Below are positions 38,185 to 48,400 of a stretch of 64,000 nt of DNA, piece by piece. Source of the stretch: Frateuria aurantia DSM 6220. Its GTDB lineage: Bacteria; Pseudomonadota; Gammaproteobacteria; Xanthomonadales; Rhodanobacteraceae. The translations under genes were made by a program, and so were the position numbers. The notes below the pieces were generated by a model. The model saw only the letters and a list, made by a program, of their open reading frames with translations. It did no database searches and was not told the origin of the DNA. Each line of letters begins with the position of its first letter. The stretch's first letter is position 1. The DNA lies in assembly GCF_000242255.2 (NCBI RefSeq), contig NC_017033.1:1488001-1552000 (forward strand), given 5' to 3'.

Positions 38185-38676
38185 ATGAATCGCATAGCCA
38201 GCTATTTCAAAAGCCTGCTCTTGCTTGAGCTGTTGCAGGGGATGGGTCTGACCTTCCGCTACCTGTTCAAGCCCAAGGTCACCGTGCGTTACCCGATGGA
38301 GCATATTCCCAAGTCCAACCGCTTCCGTGGTCTGCATGCCTTGCGCCGCTATCCCAACGGGGAAGAGCGCTGCATCGCCTGCAAACTGTGCGAGGCGGTG
38401 TGCCCGGCACTGGCCATCACCATCGATTCGGCGCCGCGCGCCTCCGATGGCCAGCGTCGCACCACCCGCTACGAGATCGACCTGTTCAAGTGCATCTTCT
38501 GCGGTTTCTGCGAGGAAAGCTGCCCGGTCGACTCCATCGTCGAGAGCCATGTACACGAATACCACTTCGAACATCGCGGTGAAAACGTGGTGACCAAGCC
38601 GCAGCTGCTGGCCATCGGCGACCGTTTCGAGTCGCAGATCGCCGCGGCTCGCGCCCAGGATGCGGCTTACCGCTGA
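38185..38676 (+). CDS. nuoI: NADH-quinone oxidoreductase subunit I
   Basis: A 163-residue subunit with two [4Fe-4S] clusters, N6a and N6b, in [12 protein letters not shown] and [12 protein letters not shown]. An N-terminal amphipathic stretch anchors it to NuoH. It begins 9 bp after nuoH. Confidence 0.97.
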   Translation: MNRIASYFKSLLLLELLQGMGLTFRYLFKPKVTVRYPMEHIPKSNRFRGLHALRRYPNGEERCIACKLCEAVCPALAITIDSAPRASDGQRRTTRYEIDLFKCIFCGFCEESCPVDSIVESHVHEYHFEHRGENVVTKPQLLAIGDRFESQIAAARAQDAAYR

Positions 38677-38694
38677 GACGAGGATGATCGATCA

Positions 38695-39348
38695 ATGAAT
38701 ATGCCATTGTTTCAGCTGGTCTGTTTCTACCTGTTCGCGGCGGTCACCGTCGCGGGTGCAGTCGCGGTGATTTCGGTCCGCAACACGATTCATGCGGCCC
38801 TGTTTCTGGTGCTGACCTTCTTCAGTTCGGCCTGCCTGTGGATGCTGCTGCAGGCCGAATTCCTGGCGCTGGCCCTGATCGTGGTCTATGTCGGCGCGGT
38901 GATGGTCATGTTCCTGTTCGTGGTGATGATGCTGGACATCGACCAGGAGCGGGTGCGCGAAGGTTTTGTCCGCTATCTGCCGGTGGGACTGGTGGTGGCG
39001 CTGGTGATGCTGGCCGAAATGCTGGGCATGATCGGGGTGCGGGCGATGCACCAGCAGGCGCTGGGGCCCGATCCGGCCCAGGTCGCCGGTGGCAGCAATA
39101 TCCGCTGGCTGGGCGAGGTGCTGTTCACCCAGTATCTGCTGCCTTTCGAGGTGGCGGCTTTGATCCTGACGGTCGGCGTGGTGGCTGCCGTGGCGCTGAC
39201 CCTGCGGGTCCGCGCCGGCACCAAGCATGAATCGCCTGCCCGGCAGGTGCAGGCGGATCCGGCCCAGCGGGTTCGCCTGGTCAAGATGGCCGCCGAGCTG
39301 CCGCAGCCCGAGCCGGTGGCACCCGCCGCAGAGGAGTCCGCTTCGTGA
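38695..39348 (+). CDS. nuoJ: NADH-quinone oxidoreductase subunit J
   Basis: A 217-residue membrane subunit with five helices; [18 protein letters not shown] is the conserved third helix with a pi-bulge, important for coupling. The last 40 residues are a hydrophilic Pro/Glu-rich tail. It overlaps nuoK (GTGA). Confidence 0.94.
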   Translation: MNMPLFQLVCFYLFAAVTVAGAVAVISVRNTIHAALFLVLTFFSSACLWMLLQAEFLALALIVVYVGAVMVMFLFVVMMLDIDQERVREGFVRYLPVGLVVALVMLAEMLGMIGVRAMHQQALGPDPAQVAGGSNIRWLGEVLFTQYLLPFEVAALILTVGVVAAVALTLRVRAGTKHESPARQVQADPAQRVRLVKMAAELPQPEPVAPAAEESAS

Positions 39349-39650
39349 TTACGCTTTCACACTACATCGTTCTGGGCGCCATCCTGTTCTGCATCTCGCT
39401 GGCCGGCTTGTTCATCAACCGCAAGAACGTGTTGGTGCTGCTGATGTCGATCGAGCTGATGCTGCTGGCGGTCAATACCAATTTCGTGGCCTTCTCGCGC
39501 TTTCACGGCGACGCCTCGGGACAGGTCTTTGTGTTCTTCATCCTCACGGTGGCGGCGGCCGAGTCGGCGATCGGGCTGGCCATCCTGGTCCTGCTGTTCA
39601 GAAACCGCAGCACAATCAATGTCGGCGAAATCGACAGCATGAAGGGTTGA
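39345..39650 (+). CDS. nuoK: NADH-quinone oxidoreductase subunit K
   Basis: A 101-residue subunit with three transmembrane helices and the two buried glutamates of the proton path (in [10 protein letters not shown] and [10 protein letters not shown]). It starts at GTG 39345 inside nuoJ. Confidence 0.96.
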   Translation: MITLSHYIVLGAILFCISLAGLFINRKNVLVLLMSIELMLLAVNTNFVAFSRFHGDASGQVFVFFILTVAAAESAIGLAILVLLFRNRSTINVGEIDSMKG

Positions 39651-39654
39651 TGCG

Positions 39655-41670
39655 ATGGAAGTCTCTACACCGATATTGTTGACGATCGCCCTGGCGCCGC
39701 TGGTCGGCTCCTTGCTGGCCGGCCTTGCCGGCGGCTGGCTGAAGCGCGGCGGTGCCGCGGGGGTGACCATCCTGGGCGTGGCCCTGAGCTTCATCCTGGC
39801 CGTGGGCGTGCTGGTCCCTTATCTCAGCGGGCAGGGCACGGTCTACAACCAGAACATCTACACCTGGTTCCAGGTCGGCCACATCAATGCCAGCATCGGC
39901 TTCATGGTCGACCAGCTCACCGCGTTGATGCTGGTGGTGGTGACCTTTGTCTCCCTGCTGGTGCACATCTACTCGATCGGCTACATGAAGGGCGAGGAGG
40001 GCTACCAGCGCTTCTTCAGCTATATCTCGCTGTTCACCTTCTCGATGCTGATGCTGGTGATGGCCAACAACTTCATGCAGCTGTTTTTTGGCTGGGAAGC
40101 GGTGGGTCTGGTCTCCTATCTGCTGATCGGTTTCTACTACCAGCGTGAAAGCGCGATCTTCGCCAACCTCAAAGCCTTTATCGTCAACCGCGTCGGCGAC
40201 TTCGGCTTTCTGATCGGCATCGCCGCGGTGGTCTATTTCATGGACAGCCTGGACTATGCCCAGGTCTTTGCCCAGATCGGACAGCTGCCCGGAAAGACGG
40301 TGGCCATCACAGCCCACACCCATTGGGATGCGGCGACGGTGATCTGCATCGCCTTGTTTGTCGGTGCGATGGGCAAGTCCGCGCAGATTCCGCTGCATGT
40401 CTGGCTGCCCGACTCGATGGAAGGCCCGACCCCGATCTCGGCGCTGATCCATGCCGCGACCATGGTCACGGCCGGTATCTTCATGGTGGCGCGGATGTCG
40501 CCCATCTATGAACTCTCGCCGACAGCGCTGAGCTTCATCATGGTGATCGGTGCCACGGGCGCCTTGTTCACCGGCATGATCGGCATCGTGCAGAACGACA
40601 TCAAGCGGGTCGTGGCCTATTCGACACTGTCCCAGCTCGGCTACATGACGGTGGCCCTGGGCGTGTCGGCCTACTCGGGCGCGGTGTTCCACCTGCTGAC
40701 ACATGCCTTCTTCAAGGCACTGCTGTTCCTGGGCGCCGGTTCGGTGATCCTGGCCATGCATCACGAGCAGGACATGCGCTATATGGGCGGCCTGCGTCGC
40801 TACATGCCGGTGACCTGGATCACGATGTGGATCGGCTCCCTGGCCTTGTGCGGGGTGCCGTTCTTCTCCGGCTTCTATTCCAAGGATGCCATCATCGAGG
40901 CGGTGGGCGAGTCGCATCGCTTCGGTGCGGGCTACGCCTGGTTCTGCGTCACCGCGGGTGCCTTCGTGACAGCGCTGTATACCTTCCGTCAGCTGCATCT
41001 GGTCTTCCACGGCAAGCCGCGTTTCACCATCGAGGCAGCCCATGGTCACGGCCATGATCACGACGACCACAAGCCCGGCGTGCTGGCCCATGCACCCAAG
41101 GAGTCACCGCTGGTCGTGACCTTGCCGCTGATCCTGCTGGCGATTCCGTCCCTGCTGGCCGGTTATCTGCTGGTGCAGCCGCTGTTGTTCGGATCATGGT
41201 TCGGCGATGCCATCCATGTGAATCCGGCCGACAACGTGCTGACCGTGCTGGGCCAGGATTTCCACGGTGCGCTGGCGATGGCCTTGCATGGTTTTGTCCA
41301 GCTGCCGTTCCTGCTGGTGCTGGCGGCCTTCGTGATCACCACCTGGATCTATGTGTTCAATCCTTCGGTGGCCGACAGGATCAAGCAGGCTTTCCACCCC
41401 TTGTGGAAGCTTCTGGACCGCAAGTACTGGGTCGACGAGGCCTACTTTGCCGTATTCGCACGCGGTGGCGTGGCCCTGGGCAGGCTGTTCTGGAAGGCGG
41501 GTGACAAAGGCCTGCTGGATGGTGTCGTCGTCGGCGGCCCGGTCGCGGCCGTGCACGGACTGGCGGCCAGCCTGCGCCGGCTGCAGACCGGCTTCGTGTA
41601 TCACTACGTCTTTGCCATGATCTTCGGCCTGGTCCTGCTGCTTGGCGGGTACTGGGTGTTCGGGCACTGA
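39655..41670 (+). CDS. nuoL: NADH-quinone oxidoreductase subunit L
   Basis: A 671-residue antiporter-like proton-pumping subunit. The conserved core includes NFMQLFFGWEAVGLVSYLLIGF, seen around residues 135-156, and HVWLPDSMEGPTP. A His/Asp-rich loop (HGHGHDHDDH, about residue 463) precedes the last helices and the long lateral helix. It lies 4 bp after nuoK. Confidence 0.96.
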   Translation: MEVSTPILLTIALAPLVGSLLAGLAGGWLKRGGAAGVTILGVALSFILAVGVLVPYLSGQGTVYNQNIYTWFQVGHINASIGFMVDQLTALMLVVVTFVSLLVHIYSIGYMKGEEGYQRFFSYISLFTFSMLMLVMANNFMQLFFGWEAVGLVSYLLIGFYYQRESAIFANLKAFIVNRVGDFGFLIGIAAVVYFMDSLDYAQVFAQIGQLPGKTVAITAHTHWDAATVICIALFVGAMGKSAQIPLHVWLPDSMEGPTPISALIHAATMVTAGIFMVARMSPIYELSPTALSFIMVIGATGALFTGMIGIVQNDIKRVVAYSTLSQLGYMTVALGVSAYSGAVFHLLTHAFFKALLFLGAGSVILAMHHEQDMRYMGGLRRYMPVTWITMWIGSLALCGVPFFSGFYSKDAIIEAVGESHRFGAGYAWFCVTAGAFVTALYTFRQLHLVFHGKPRFTIEAAHGHGHDHDDHKPGVLAHAPKESPLVVTLPLILLAIPSLLAGYLLVQPLLFGSWFGDAIHVNPADNVLTVLGQDFHGALAMALHGFVQLPFLLVLAAFVITTWIYVFNPSVADRIKQAFHPLWKLLDRKYWVDEAYFAVFARGGVALGRLFWKAGDKGLLDGVVVGGPVAAVHGLAASLRRLQTGFVYHYVFAMIFGLVLLLGGYWVFGH

Positions 41671-41694
41671 AGTCACTAGGAAGCAAACATAGTC

Positions 41695-43203
41695 ATGTCG
41701 AATTATTTGCTCAGCCTGTTGATCTGGGTCCCGGTGATCGCCGGCTTCGGCCTGCTGCTGGTGCGCGATGATCGCCCCGACACGGTGCGCTGGACCACGG
41801 TCGTCGTCACCACTCTCGTGTTCGCCTTGAACATGGTGATGTGGCCGATGATGGACTCCTCCAATCCCAATCCCCAGTTCGTCGAGCATCTGGCCTGGGG
41901 CGGACCGATCCACACCGCCTATGCACTGGGTGTGGACGGCATCGCCTTCGCGATGTGCCTGCTGGTCACCTTCGGCACCATGCTGGTGATCCTGGGGTCC
42001 TGGGGGTCCATCACCTACAAGCTCAAGCAGTACTTCGCCTGCATGCTGGTGATGGAAGGCCTGCTGATCGGTTGTTTCGCGGCCACCGATGCCTTGCTGT
42101 TCTATGTCTTCTTCGAAGGCATGCTGATCCCGATGTTCCTGCTGATCGGTGTCTGGGGCGGCCCCCGTCGCATGTACGCGGCCATGAAGTTCTTTATCTA
42201 CACCTTCTTCGGCTCCATCATGCTGCTGGCGGCGCTGATCTACCTGTACACCCAGGCCGGCACCTTCGACATCGCCACTCTGGCGGCCCTGAAGCTGGAC
42301 CATACCCAGCAGACGTGGCTGTTCTTCGCCTTCCTGATCGCCTTCGCGGTCAAGATTCCGATGGTGCCGGTGCATACCTGGCTTCCGGACGCCCATGTCG
42401 AAGCCCCGACCGGTGCCTCGGTCGACCTGGCCATGATCATGCTGAAGATCGGCGGTTACGGCCTGATCCGGTTCAGTCTGCCCATCGTGCCCGATGCCTC
42501 GGCCGAATACGCCTGGCTGGTGATCGGCCTGAGCCTGGTCGCGATCATCTACATCGGCTACGTGGCGATGGTGCAGGACGACATGAAGCGGATCATGGCC
42601 TATTCCTCGGTGGCGCACATGGGTTTCGTGACCCTGGGCATCTTCGTGGCGGTCGAGCTGATCCATACGCATGGCGACTCCGACCTTGCGGTGCTCGGCA
42701 TGCAGGGCGCGATGATCCAGATGGTCTCGCATGGCTTCATCTCCGGCGCCGCGTTTACCTGCATCGGCATCCTGTATGACCGCATGCATACCCGTCTGAT
42801 CAAGGACTACGGCGGCGTCATCAATACCATGCCCTGGTTCGGCCTGTTCTTCGTGCTGTTCATGATGGGCAACAACGGCCTGCCGGGCACCAGCGGCTTC
42901 GTCGGCGAATTCATGGTGGTGATCTCCAGCTTCTCGCTGAACCCCTGGGTGGCGCTGGGCGCGGCCTTCACTCTGGTGATCAGCGCGGCCTACACCCTGT
43001 GGATGGTCAAGCGGGTGCTGTGGGGGCCGGTGGTCAACGAGGCCGTCGCCCAATTGAAGGATCTGGACACCCGTGAGTGGATCACGATGCTGGCCTTCGC
43101 TGCTGCCGTTCTGGTGGTGGGCGTGTGGCCCCAGCCGTTCATCCATCTGATGGATGCTTCGGTGACCCAGCTGGTTCAGAACCTGAACCACTCCAAGCTT
43201 TGA
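41695..43203 (+). CDS. nuoM: NADH-quinone oxidoreductase subunit M
   Basis: A 502-residue antiporter-like subunit with about 14 helices. FYVFFEGMLIPMFLLIGVWGG carries the key glutamate (residue near 140), and VHTWLPDAHVEAPT is the conserved discontinuous-helix region. It is 24 bp after nuoL. Confidence 0.96.
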   Translation: MSNYLLSLLIWVPVIAGFGLLLVRDDRPDTVRWTTVVVTTLVFALNMVMWPMMDSSNPNPQFVEHLAWGGPIHTAYALGVDGIAFAMCLLVTFGTMLVILGSWGSITYKLKQYFACMLVMEGLLIGCFAATDALLFYVFFEGMLIPMFLLIGVWGGPRRMYAAMKFFIYTFFGSIMLLAALIYLYTQAGTFDIATLAALKLDHTQQTWLFFAFLIAFAVKIPMVPVHTWLPDAHVEAPTGASVDLAMIMLKIGGYGLIRFSLPIVPDASAEYAWLVIGLSLVAIIYIGYVAMVQDDMKRIMAYSSVAHMGFVTLGIFVAVELIHTHGDSDLAVLGMQGAMIQMVSHGFISGAAFTCIGILYDRMHTRLIKDYGGVINTMPWFGLFFVLFMMGNNGLPGTSGFVGEFMVVISSFSLNPWVALGAAFTLVISAAYTLWMVKRVLWGPVVNEAVAQLKDLDTREWITMLAFAAAVLVVGVWPQPFIHLMDASVTQLVQNLNHSKL

Positions 43204-43215
43204 GCGGACACATCC

Positions 43216-44655
43216 ATGCCGACTATCAATGATGTACTGACCCTGGTCCCCGAGTTTTATCTGGTGGCCGTCACCTGTGTCCTGCTGCTGGTCGATGCCT
43301 TTGCCCCGGCGCGGCGCAACGTGGTCCACTGGCTGGCCATCGTGTTCGTGCTGTTCGCCATCGTGCTGGTGGTGAAAGGCCAGCCGGAGAGGGCGGTCAC
43401 CGCCTTCAACGGCAGCTTTGTCCGCGACGGGGTCTCCGAGATCCTCAAGGTCTTCGCCTTGCTGACCACCGCACTGGTCTTTGTCTTCGGCAAGCCCTAT
43501 CTGCAGGAACGCAAGTTGTGGGTCGGCGAGTTCTACAGCCTGACCCTGTTCGCGGTACTGGGCGTGATGCTGCTGGTCTCGGCCGGCAACCTGGTCACCG
43601 TCTATCTGGGTCTTGAGCTGCTGACCCTGTCTTCCTACGCACTGGTCGCCCTCAACCGTGATTCGCCGCTGTCCTCCGAGGCGGCCATGAAGTACTTCGT
43701 GCTGGGCGCGCTGGCCTCGGGCATGCTGCTGTACGGCATGTCGATGATCTACGGTGCCACCGGCAGTCTGGACCTGGCGGTGATCCATGCCGCGGCGCCC
43801 CATGTCGCCATGCATCATCTGCTGCTGTTCGGCATGATCTTCATGATCACCGGCATCGCCTTCAAGCTGGGTGCCGCGCCGTTCCATATGTGGATACCCG
43901 ATGTCTACGAAGGCTCGCCGACCGCCGTGACCCTGTTTATCGGCTCCACGCCCAAGCTGGCGGCCTTCGGCATGGCCTACCGCCTGCTGGACGGCGGTCT
44001 GGGTGATCTGGCCCATGTCTGGCAGCCCATCATCGCGGTGCTGGCCGTGCTGTCACTGGCGATCGGCAACGTGGTGGCCCTGGTCCAGACCAATCTGAAG
44101 CGGATGCTGGCCTATTCCACCATCTCGCACATGGGTTTTCTGCTGGTGGGCCTGGTCAATGCCGGTCCTGAAGGCTATGCCGCGGCGCTGTTCTATGCGA
44201 TCAGCTACGCGCTGATGGGTACCGCCGGTTTCGGCGTGATCCTGGCGCTGGCCCGGGCCGGCTTCGAATGCGACCGTATCGAGGATCTGCGCGGTCTCAA
44301 CCAGCGTTCGCCCTGGCTGGCCTTCCTGCTGTTGCTGGTCATGTTCTCGCTGGCCGGCATTCCGCCCCTGTTCGGCTTCTTCGCCAAGCTGATGGTGCTG
44401 GAAGCGGCAATCCATGCCGGCATGGTCTGGCTGGCGGTGGTGGCGCTGGGCTTTGCCCTGATCGGCCTGTACTACTATCTGCGGGTCGTCAAAGTCATGT
44501 ACTTCGACCGGGTCGAGGCCAGCGACCACTTCCCGGCACCGCAGTCGAATCTGCCGCTGCGGCTGGTGCTGAGCCTCAACGTGCTGGTGCTGGTGGCGTT
44601 GGGCTTCTGCTGGGGACCGCTGCTGAGCTGGTGCCAGCAGGTCTTCGTGGCCTGA
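43216..44655 (+). CDS. nuoN: NADH-quinone oxidoreductase subunit N
   Basis: A 479-residue antiporter-like subunit, the last gene of the operon. YLGLELLTLSSYALVAL has the conserved glutamate and FKLGAAPFHMWIPDVYEGSPT is the proton-channel segment. It completes the full 14-gene set in canonical order with no insertions. Confidence 0.96.
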   Translation: MPTINDVLTLVPEFYLVAVTCVLLLVDAFAPARRNVVHWLAIVFVLFAIVLVVKGQPERAVTAFNGSFVRDGVSEILKVFALLTTALVFVFGKPYLQERKLWVGEFYSLTLFAVLGVMLLVSAGNLVTVYLGLELLTLSSYALVALNRDSPLSSEAAMKYFVLGALASGMLLYGMSMIYGATGSLDLAVIHAAAPHVAMHHLLLFGMIFMITGIAFKLGAAPFHMWIPDVYEGSPTAVTLFIGSTPKLAAFGMAYRLLDGGLGDLAHVWQPIIAVLAVLSLAIGNVVALVQTNLKRMLAYSTISHMGFLLVGLVNAGPEGYAAALFYAISYALMGTAGFGVILALARAGFECDRIEDLRGLNQRSPWLAFLLLLVMFSLAGIPPLFGFFAKLMVLEAAIHAGMVWLAVVALGFALIGLYYYLRVVKVMYFDRVEASDHFPAPQSNLPLRLVLSLNVLVLVALGFCWGPLLSWCQQVFVA

Positions 44656-44660
44656 TCGAT

Positions 44661-44691
44661 ACGGGGCTTGCGCAGTCGTCGCAAGCTCCGT
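44661..44691 (+). terminator. 12-bp hairpin between nuoN and tRNA-fMet (overlaps the tRNA promoter)
   Basis: Stem 44661-44672 with 44680-44691 (11 Watson-Crick pairs, one G·U) and a 7-nt loop, starting 5 nt after the nuoN stop. There is no T tract after it, so it may instead protect the nuo mRNA end or act as a pause. Confidence 0.5.
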
Positions 44692-44696
44692 ATACT
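44668..44696 (+). promoter_or_regulatory. promoter of tRNA-fMet copy 1
   Basis: TTGCGC (44668-44673), 17-bp spacer, TATACT (44691-44696); transcription start about 6 nt before the mature tRNA 5' end. Confidence 0.75.
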
Positions 44697-44708
44697 TGCC
44701 GACTCTGA

Positions 44709-44785
<77 letters not shown>

Positions 44786-44802
44786 AAGCATTGGAAACAA
44801 GA

Positions 44803-44831
44803 AAGCCGTCTGCATTGCAGGCGGCTTTTTT
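44803..44831 (+). terminator. rho-independent terminator of tRNA-fMet copy 1
   Basis: AAGCCGTCTGC, short loop, GCAGGCGGCTT followed by TTTTG; begins 17 nt after the tRNA. Confidence 0.88.
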
Positions 44832-44864
44832 GTTTGTCTGCCTGACGGATTAGGCATGCCCTAG

Positions 44865-45475
44865 CCCGACTTTCACAGGCTCAGTCGCAGTGCCTTGATC
44901 GATGCCTGGCTGGCCGGGCAAGTCCAGAGCTTTCTTGGAAGTGTCCGAAAAATCGGGGTAGAACCCAACGAATATGCAATGATCGATAGCACCATCGTCC
45001 GGGCGCACCAGCACAGTGCCGGGGCAAAAAGGGGGGGGGGCACAGGCCATCGGACGCAGCCGCGGCGGACTGAGCAGCAAGATCCATGCTCGGGTTGATG
45101 CACTGGGTAACCCGGTGGCGTTCCATCTGAGCGCAGGCCAGGCTTCGGACCTCGAAGGTGCAGATGCCTTGTTGCCTGGGGCGACGGTCGGGGCTTTACT
45201 CGCCGATCGCGCCTACGACGCGCGGGCGCGTGTCATTGAGCCCATGCAGCGCATCGGCGCGCAGATCGTGATCCCTTCCCATCCCACGCGCAAAGTGCAG
45301 CGGGACTACGACCGGGTGCTGTACAGGGATCGACACCTGATCGAAAACTTTTTCGCCAAACTCAAGCAGTACCGGGCTATCGCCACCCGGTACGACAAGA
45401 CAGCCCGAAATTTCCTCGGTGCCATCTACTGGATTGCCTCAGTCATTGTACTCAATTGATGACACGCCCTAGGGC
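44865..45475 (+). pseudogene. 5'-truncated IS5-family transposase remnant
   Basis: Transposase-like coding sequence without a start. The first part (frame of 44895) reads VRKIGVEPNEYAMIDSTIVRAHQHSAGAK, holding the first catalytic Asp (MIDST). After a tract of A5G10 (45026-45040) the frame changes, and 45041-45459 encodes the rest: IGRSRGGLSSKIHA, LADRAYDA with the second Asp, and LIENFFAKLKQYR with the Glu. It needs a one-base correction at the G tract to be continuous. The N-terminal domain and left end are gone; the right end probably lies near 45474 (GACACGCCCTAG). It marks the left edge of the accessory segment. Confidence 0.8.
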
Positions 45476-48400
45476 CTCTGAGCACAAATGGTCGAATACG
45501 CACATCGATCACAGTGCCTCCCTTTACGGGCTGTGCGGTCGCTGGCCCTGAGCGCCGAAACTGATTTGTAGAGGCTGGTACTGGAAGCTTTGGCCGACGG
45601 TATGCAGGACTCGGTACGACCACTGCTCAATGAATGCAAAGTCATACGTTGGCATCGGCTACCCCCCCCCAGATTTTCCATGATGGGGCGCACGTTTTTA
45701 GCAACCTTATTCAGGTTCATGCCGGTGCGCAACCAGATCAGTCCTCCTTCCGTGTCGCGTAGCATCCAAGGCATGGTGATGTTCTGGCCGTTCACACTCG
45801 TAGTGCTTTCAGGAACGTACTGCGCCACGCATGGGAGTAGCGCAGTTCCGCGACCGAATGCATCCCAGGCATCCTCAGACAGTGCTCCGTCCTCTTGGAA
45901 AGTAGGTAGTGACTTCTCCTGCCATGCCTGTGAAAACGCCTGATCGGGCGCCATACCATCCCGATAGAAGTATTCAAGCCCGACAAGTACGGATTTTATG
46001 GCACGCATGGAGACGTCCATCTCCTGCTCAGCCGGGAAGTTGAGCTCATAACCGTAGTGGTACTGGAGCGGACAGGTCATGAAGCCATCCAAGGCGGCAT
46101 AGCTGATGCTAGCAGGCGTAACCAGGGGGCGATGGCGCGGTGCTGGTTCAGGCACTGCTGGTATAAGCGCTCCCGTGTACCGAGCAATAACAGCCGGGTC
46201 AAGCAGGGAGCGAGGCACGGTCGAGTCATCCGGCCCGCAATACACTCGCAGTAGATTCTTCGCGCGGGATAGGCCTACATACAGTAGGTTGTTGCGCTCG
46301 ATCGCTTCACCTTCAGACCGCATTTGCGGTGTGCTATTGAGAGCCTCCGGGGGAAGCAGAAGTCCTTGGCGCTCGTTAGACCAGGCGGGTGGCTCTGCGC
46401 CATAGCGCGATAGCTCAACGTTGGCCATGTGCACGACATCGAATTCAAGGCCTTTGCTGCCATGAACCGTCATGACCCTGACCGCATCGATAGCTGCTGC
46501 CTCTGGTGGCAACACGCGCTCTCCGGAACGCTGGCCAATGTAGCGCTGGAAGTCTTTCCTGATCAGATACTTCGATAAGGTGGCCTGGCTGCCGACGCCA
46601 TCGGTATTACGCACGCCATAGAGAAACTGCCAGATGGCGAGGCGCCGAATTTGGGCCGCAACAGAATCATCAGAAAGCGAGCCCATGCCATGGCCTTGCT
46701 CGAACATAAGATCGCAGACAAAGGCCCAAGGACGTGAACTACGTGAGTTACCCTGCAGCAGGGTGCGCAGCGCCTGTACGACCTGCTGCCCTTTAGGGGA
46801 GAGCCCTGGGACTGGTGCAGAGGTTCGCAGCCAACGGCCACGCTGATGCTCAAACCCCTGTTTAGAGAGTCCCATCAGCAGCTGGATATCGGCGATAGGC
46901 ATGCTGAAGTCAGGTTGTCTCTGAAGGCCCAACAGTGCACTGGGGCTTCGCCGAGCTAGGAGTTGCATGAAGCACATGAACTCCTTGACCTCCACACGCT
47001 GGCTCAAATCGCCGACATGAAGAACGGGAATCCCTGCCTGCTCAAGCGCTAGCGCCAACTCATCAACTTGGGCGTTCGTGGCGCTGATAACGCCTTGGCT
47101 GCCATATCGGTACCCGGCGCTTCTGGCCTGTTCGACCTGGGCCGCGACCATACTCTGCTGTTTGGGTTTCGACGAGGTACGCACCAAAGTTGGTAGAAGC
47201 CCGCTCGCTGCGCGTGAGGGAAAAACCTGATCCAACGGCTGGATGGGCTGAAGGACGTGAGTCGTGCCGGCCTTTTGGACAAGGCGCAAGATCTCCGGAG
47301 ACGAGCGCCGGTTGATGTCCAGCGTGTAGCGTTGCAGGGATGCATCATCGCGTCGTGTGGAGTAGGCCTCATCGAATTTGAGCAAGCTCTGAATCGAAGC
47401 GCCCCGCCAATGGTGAATAGCCTGGCGAATGTCGCCCACCACCCAAAGGTTGCGCTGGATGGGACCGATCAGCTTCACGAATTCGACCATGACGTGATTG
47501 ACGTCCTGATACTCATCGACTAACACGTGGTCGAACTGCTCCAGAAACGGCGCCAGAGTGGGGCGATCATCACGTGCCATGAGCGTTGGGCGAACCAACA
47601 GATCTGGCTGGTCTACCCAGCCATCCCGACGTAACGCAGCCTCATACGCCCGATAGAGGGTAACGATGTCACCACGCTCACGAGCGACATCCTCTTCGAC
47701 GGCTGGCAACGCCTGTACGATCGCGGCGTATTGATCTGGGAAGATCAGCTCTTCCTTCAGCCGGTGGATGATCTTGAGTACGTCAGGCAGCCAATCGTAG
47801 GGGTTACGGAGCCTGAAGAAGTAATTCAGCCGCAGATTGGGCAGCTCGCCGGCCAACAATCGTACCTGCTGCAAGAGATCGGCGATTTTGATCTGAGGTG
47901 TGAGGTTGAACAGGTGATGGTGCTTGCGAAGGATCTCAAGCCCGAATGAGTGAAACGTTCCCGCCCAGATCTGGGCCGCATTAGGCGCGCTCCCAGCAGT
48001 AAGCCGTTCAACAAGCTCCTGGGCTGCGCGGTTGGTGAACGTCATGACCAAAATTCGGCTGGCAGGCACGCCAGTGGCGATCAGATGAGCGACCCTGTGC
48101 ACCAGAGTTGTTGTCTTCCCTGTGCCAGGCCCCGCAACGACATTGACGTACCGCTCAGGCGCTTGAGCGGCAAGACGCTGAGCATCACTGGGAGGGTGCG
48201 TCGGAGCCACTGGAAGCGCAGGCACATCAGGCAGCAGCAATGCATCTGCCAACTGCTGCCGGACGAGCTCTAGGGGTAAGCAGAAGTGATTTGCTATGGC
48301 GCGCGATCGCCAGCCGTTGTGCCAAAGCGCCCTAGCGAATGAACGAGGTAGCAGCAATTCCCGCGCGAACACGTTGGCTTGGAGTTCCTGGCGCTCCCAG

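Noticed and set aside
41194..44016. 940-codon open frame on the minus strand
   Set aside because: Antisense to nuoL-nuoM-nuoN; His/Gln/Asp-rich low-complexity translation caused by the mirror of hydrophobic codons.
44858..45473. GCCCTAG direct repeat (44858-44864 and 45467-45473) as IS target duplication
   Set aside because: The left IS end is missing, so a duplication should not remain paired; 7 bp can occur by chance in this composition.
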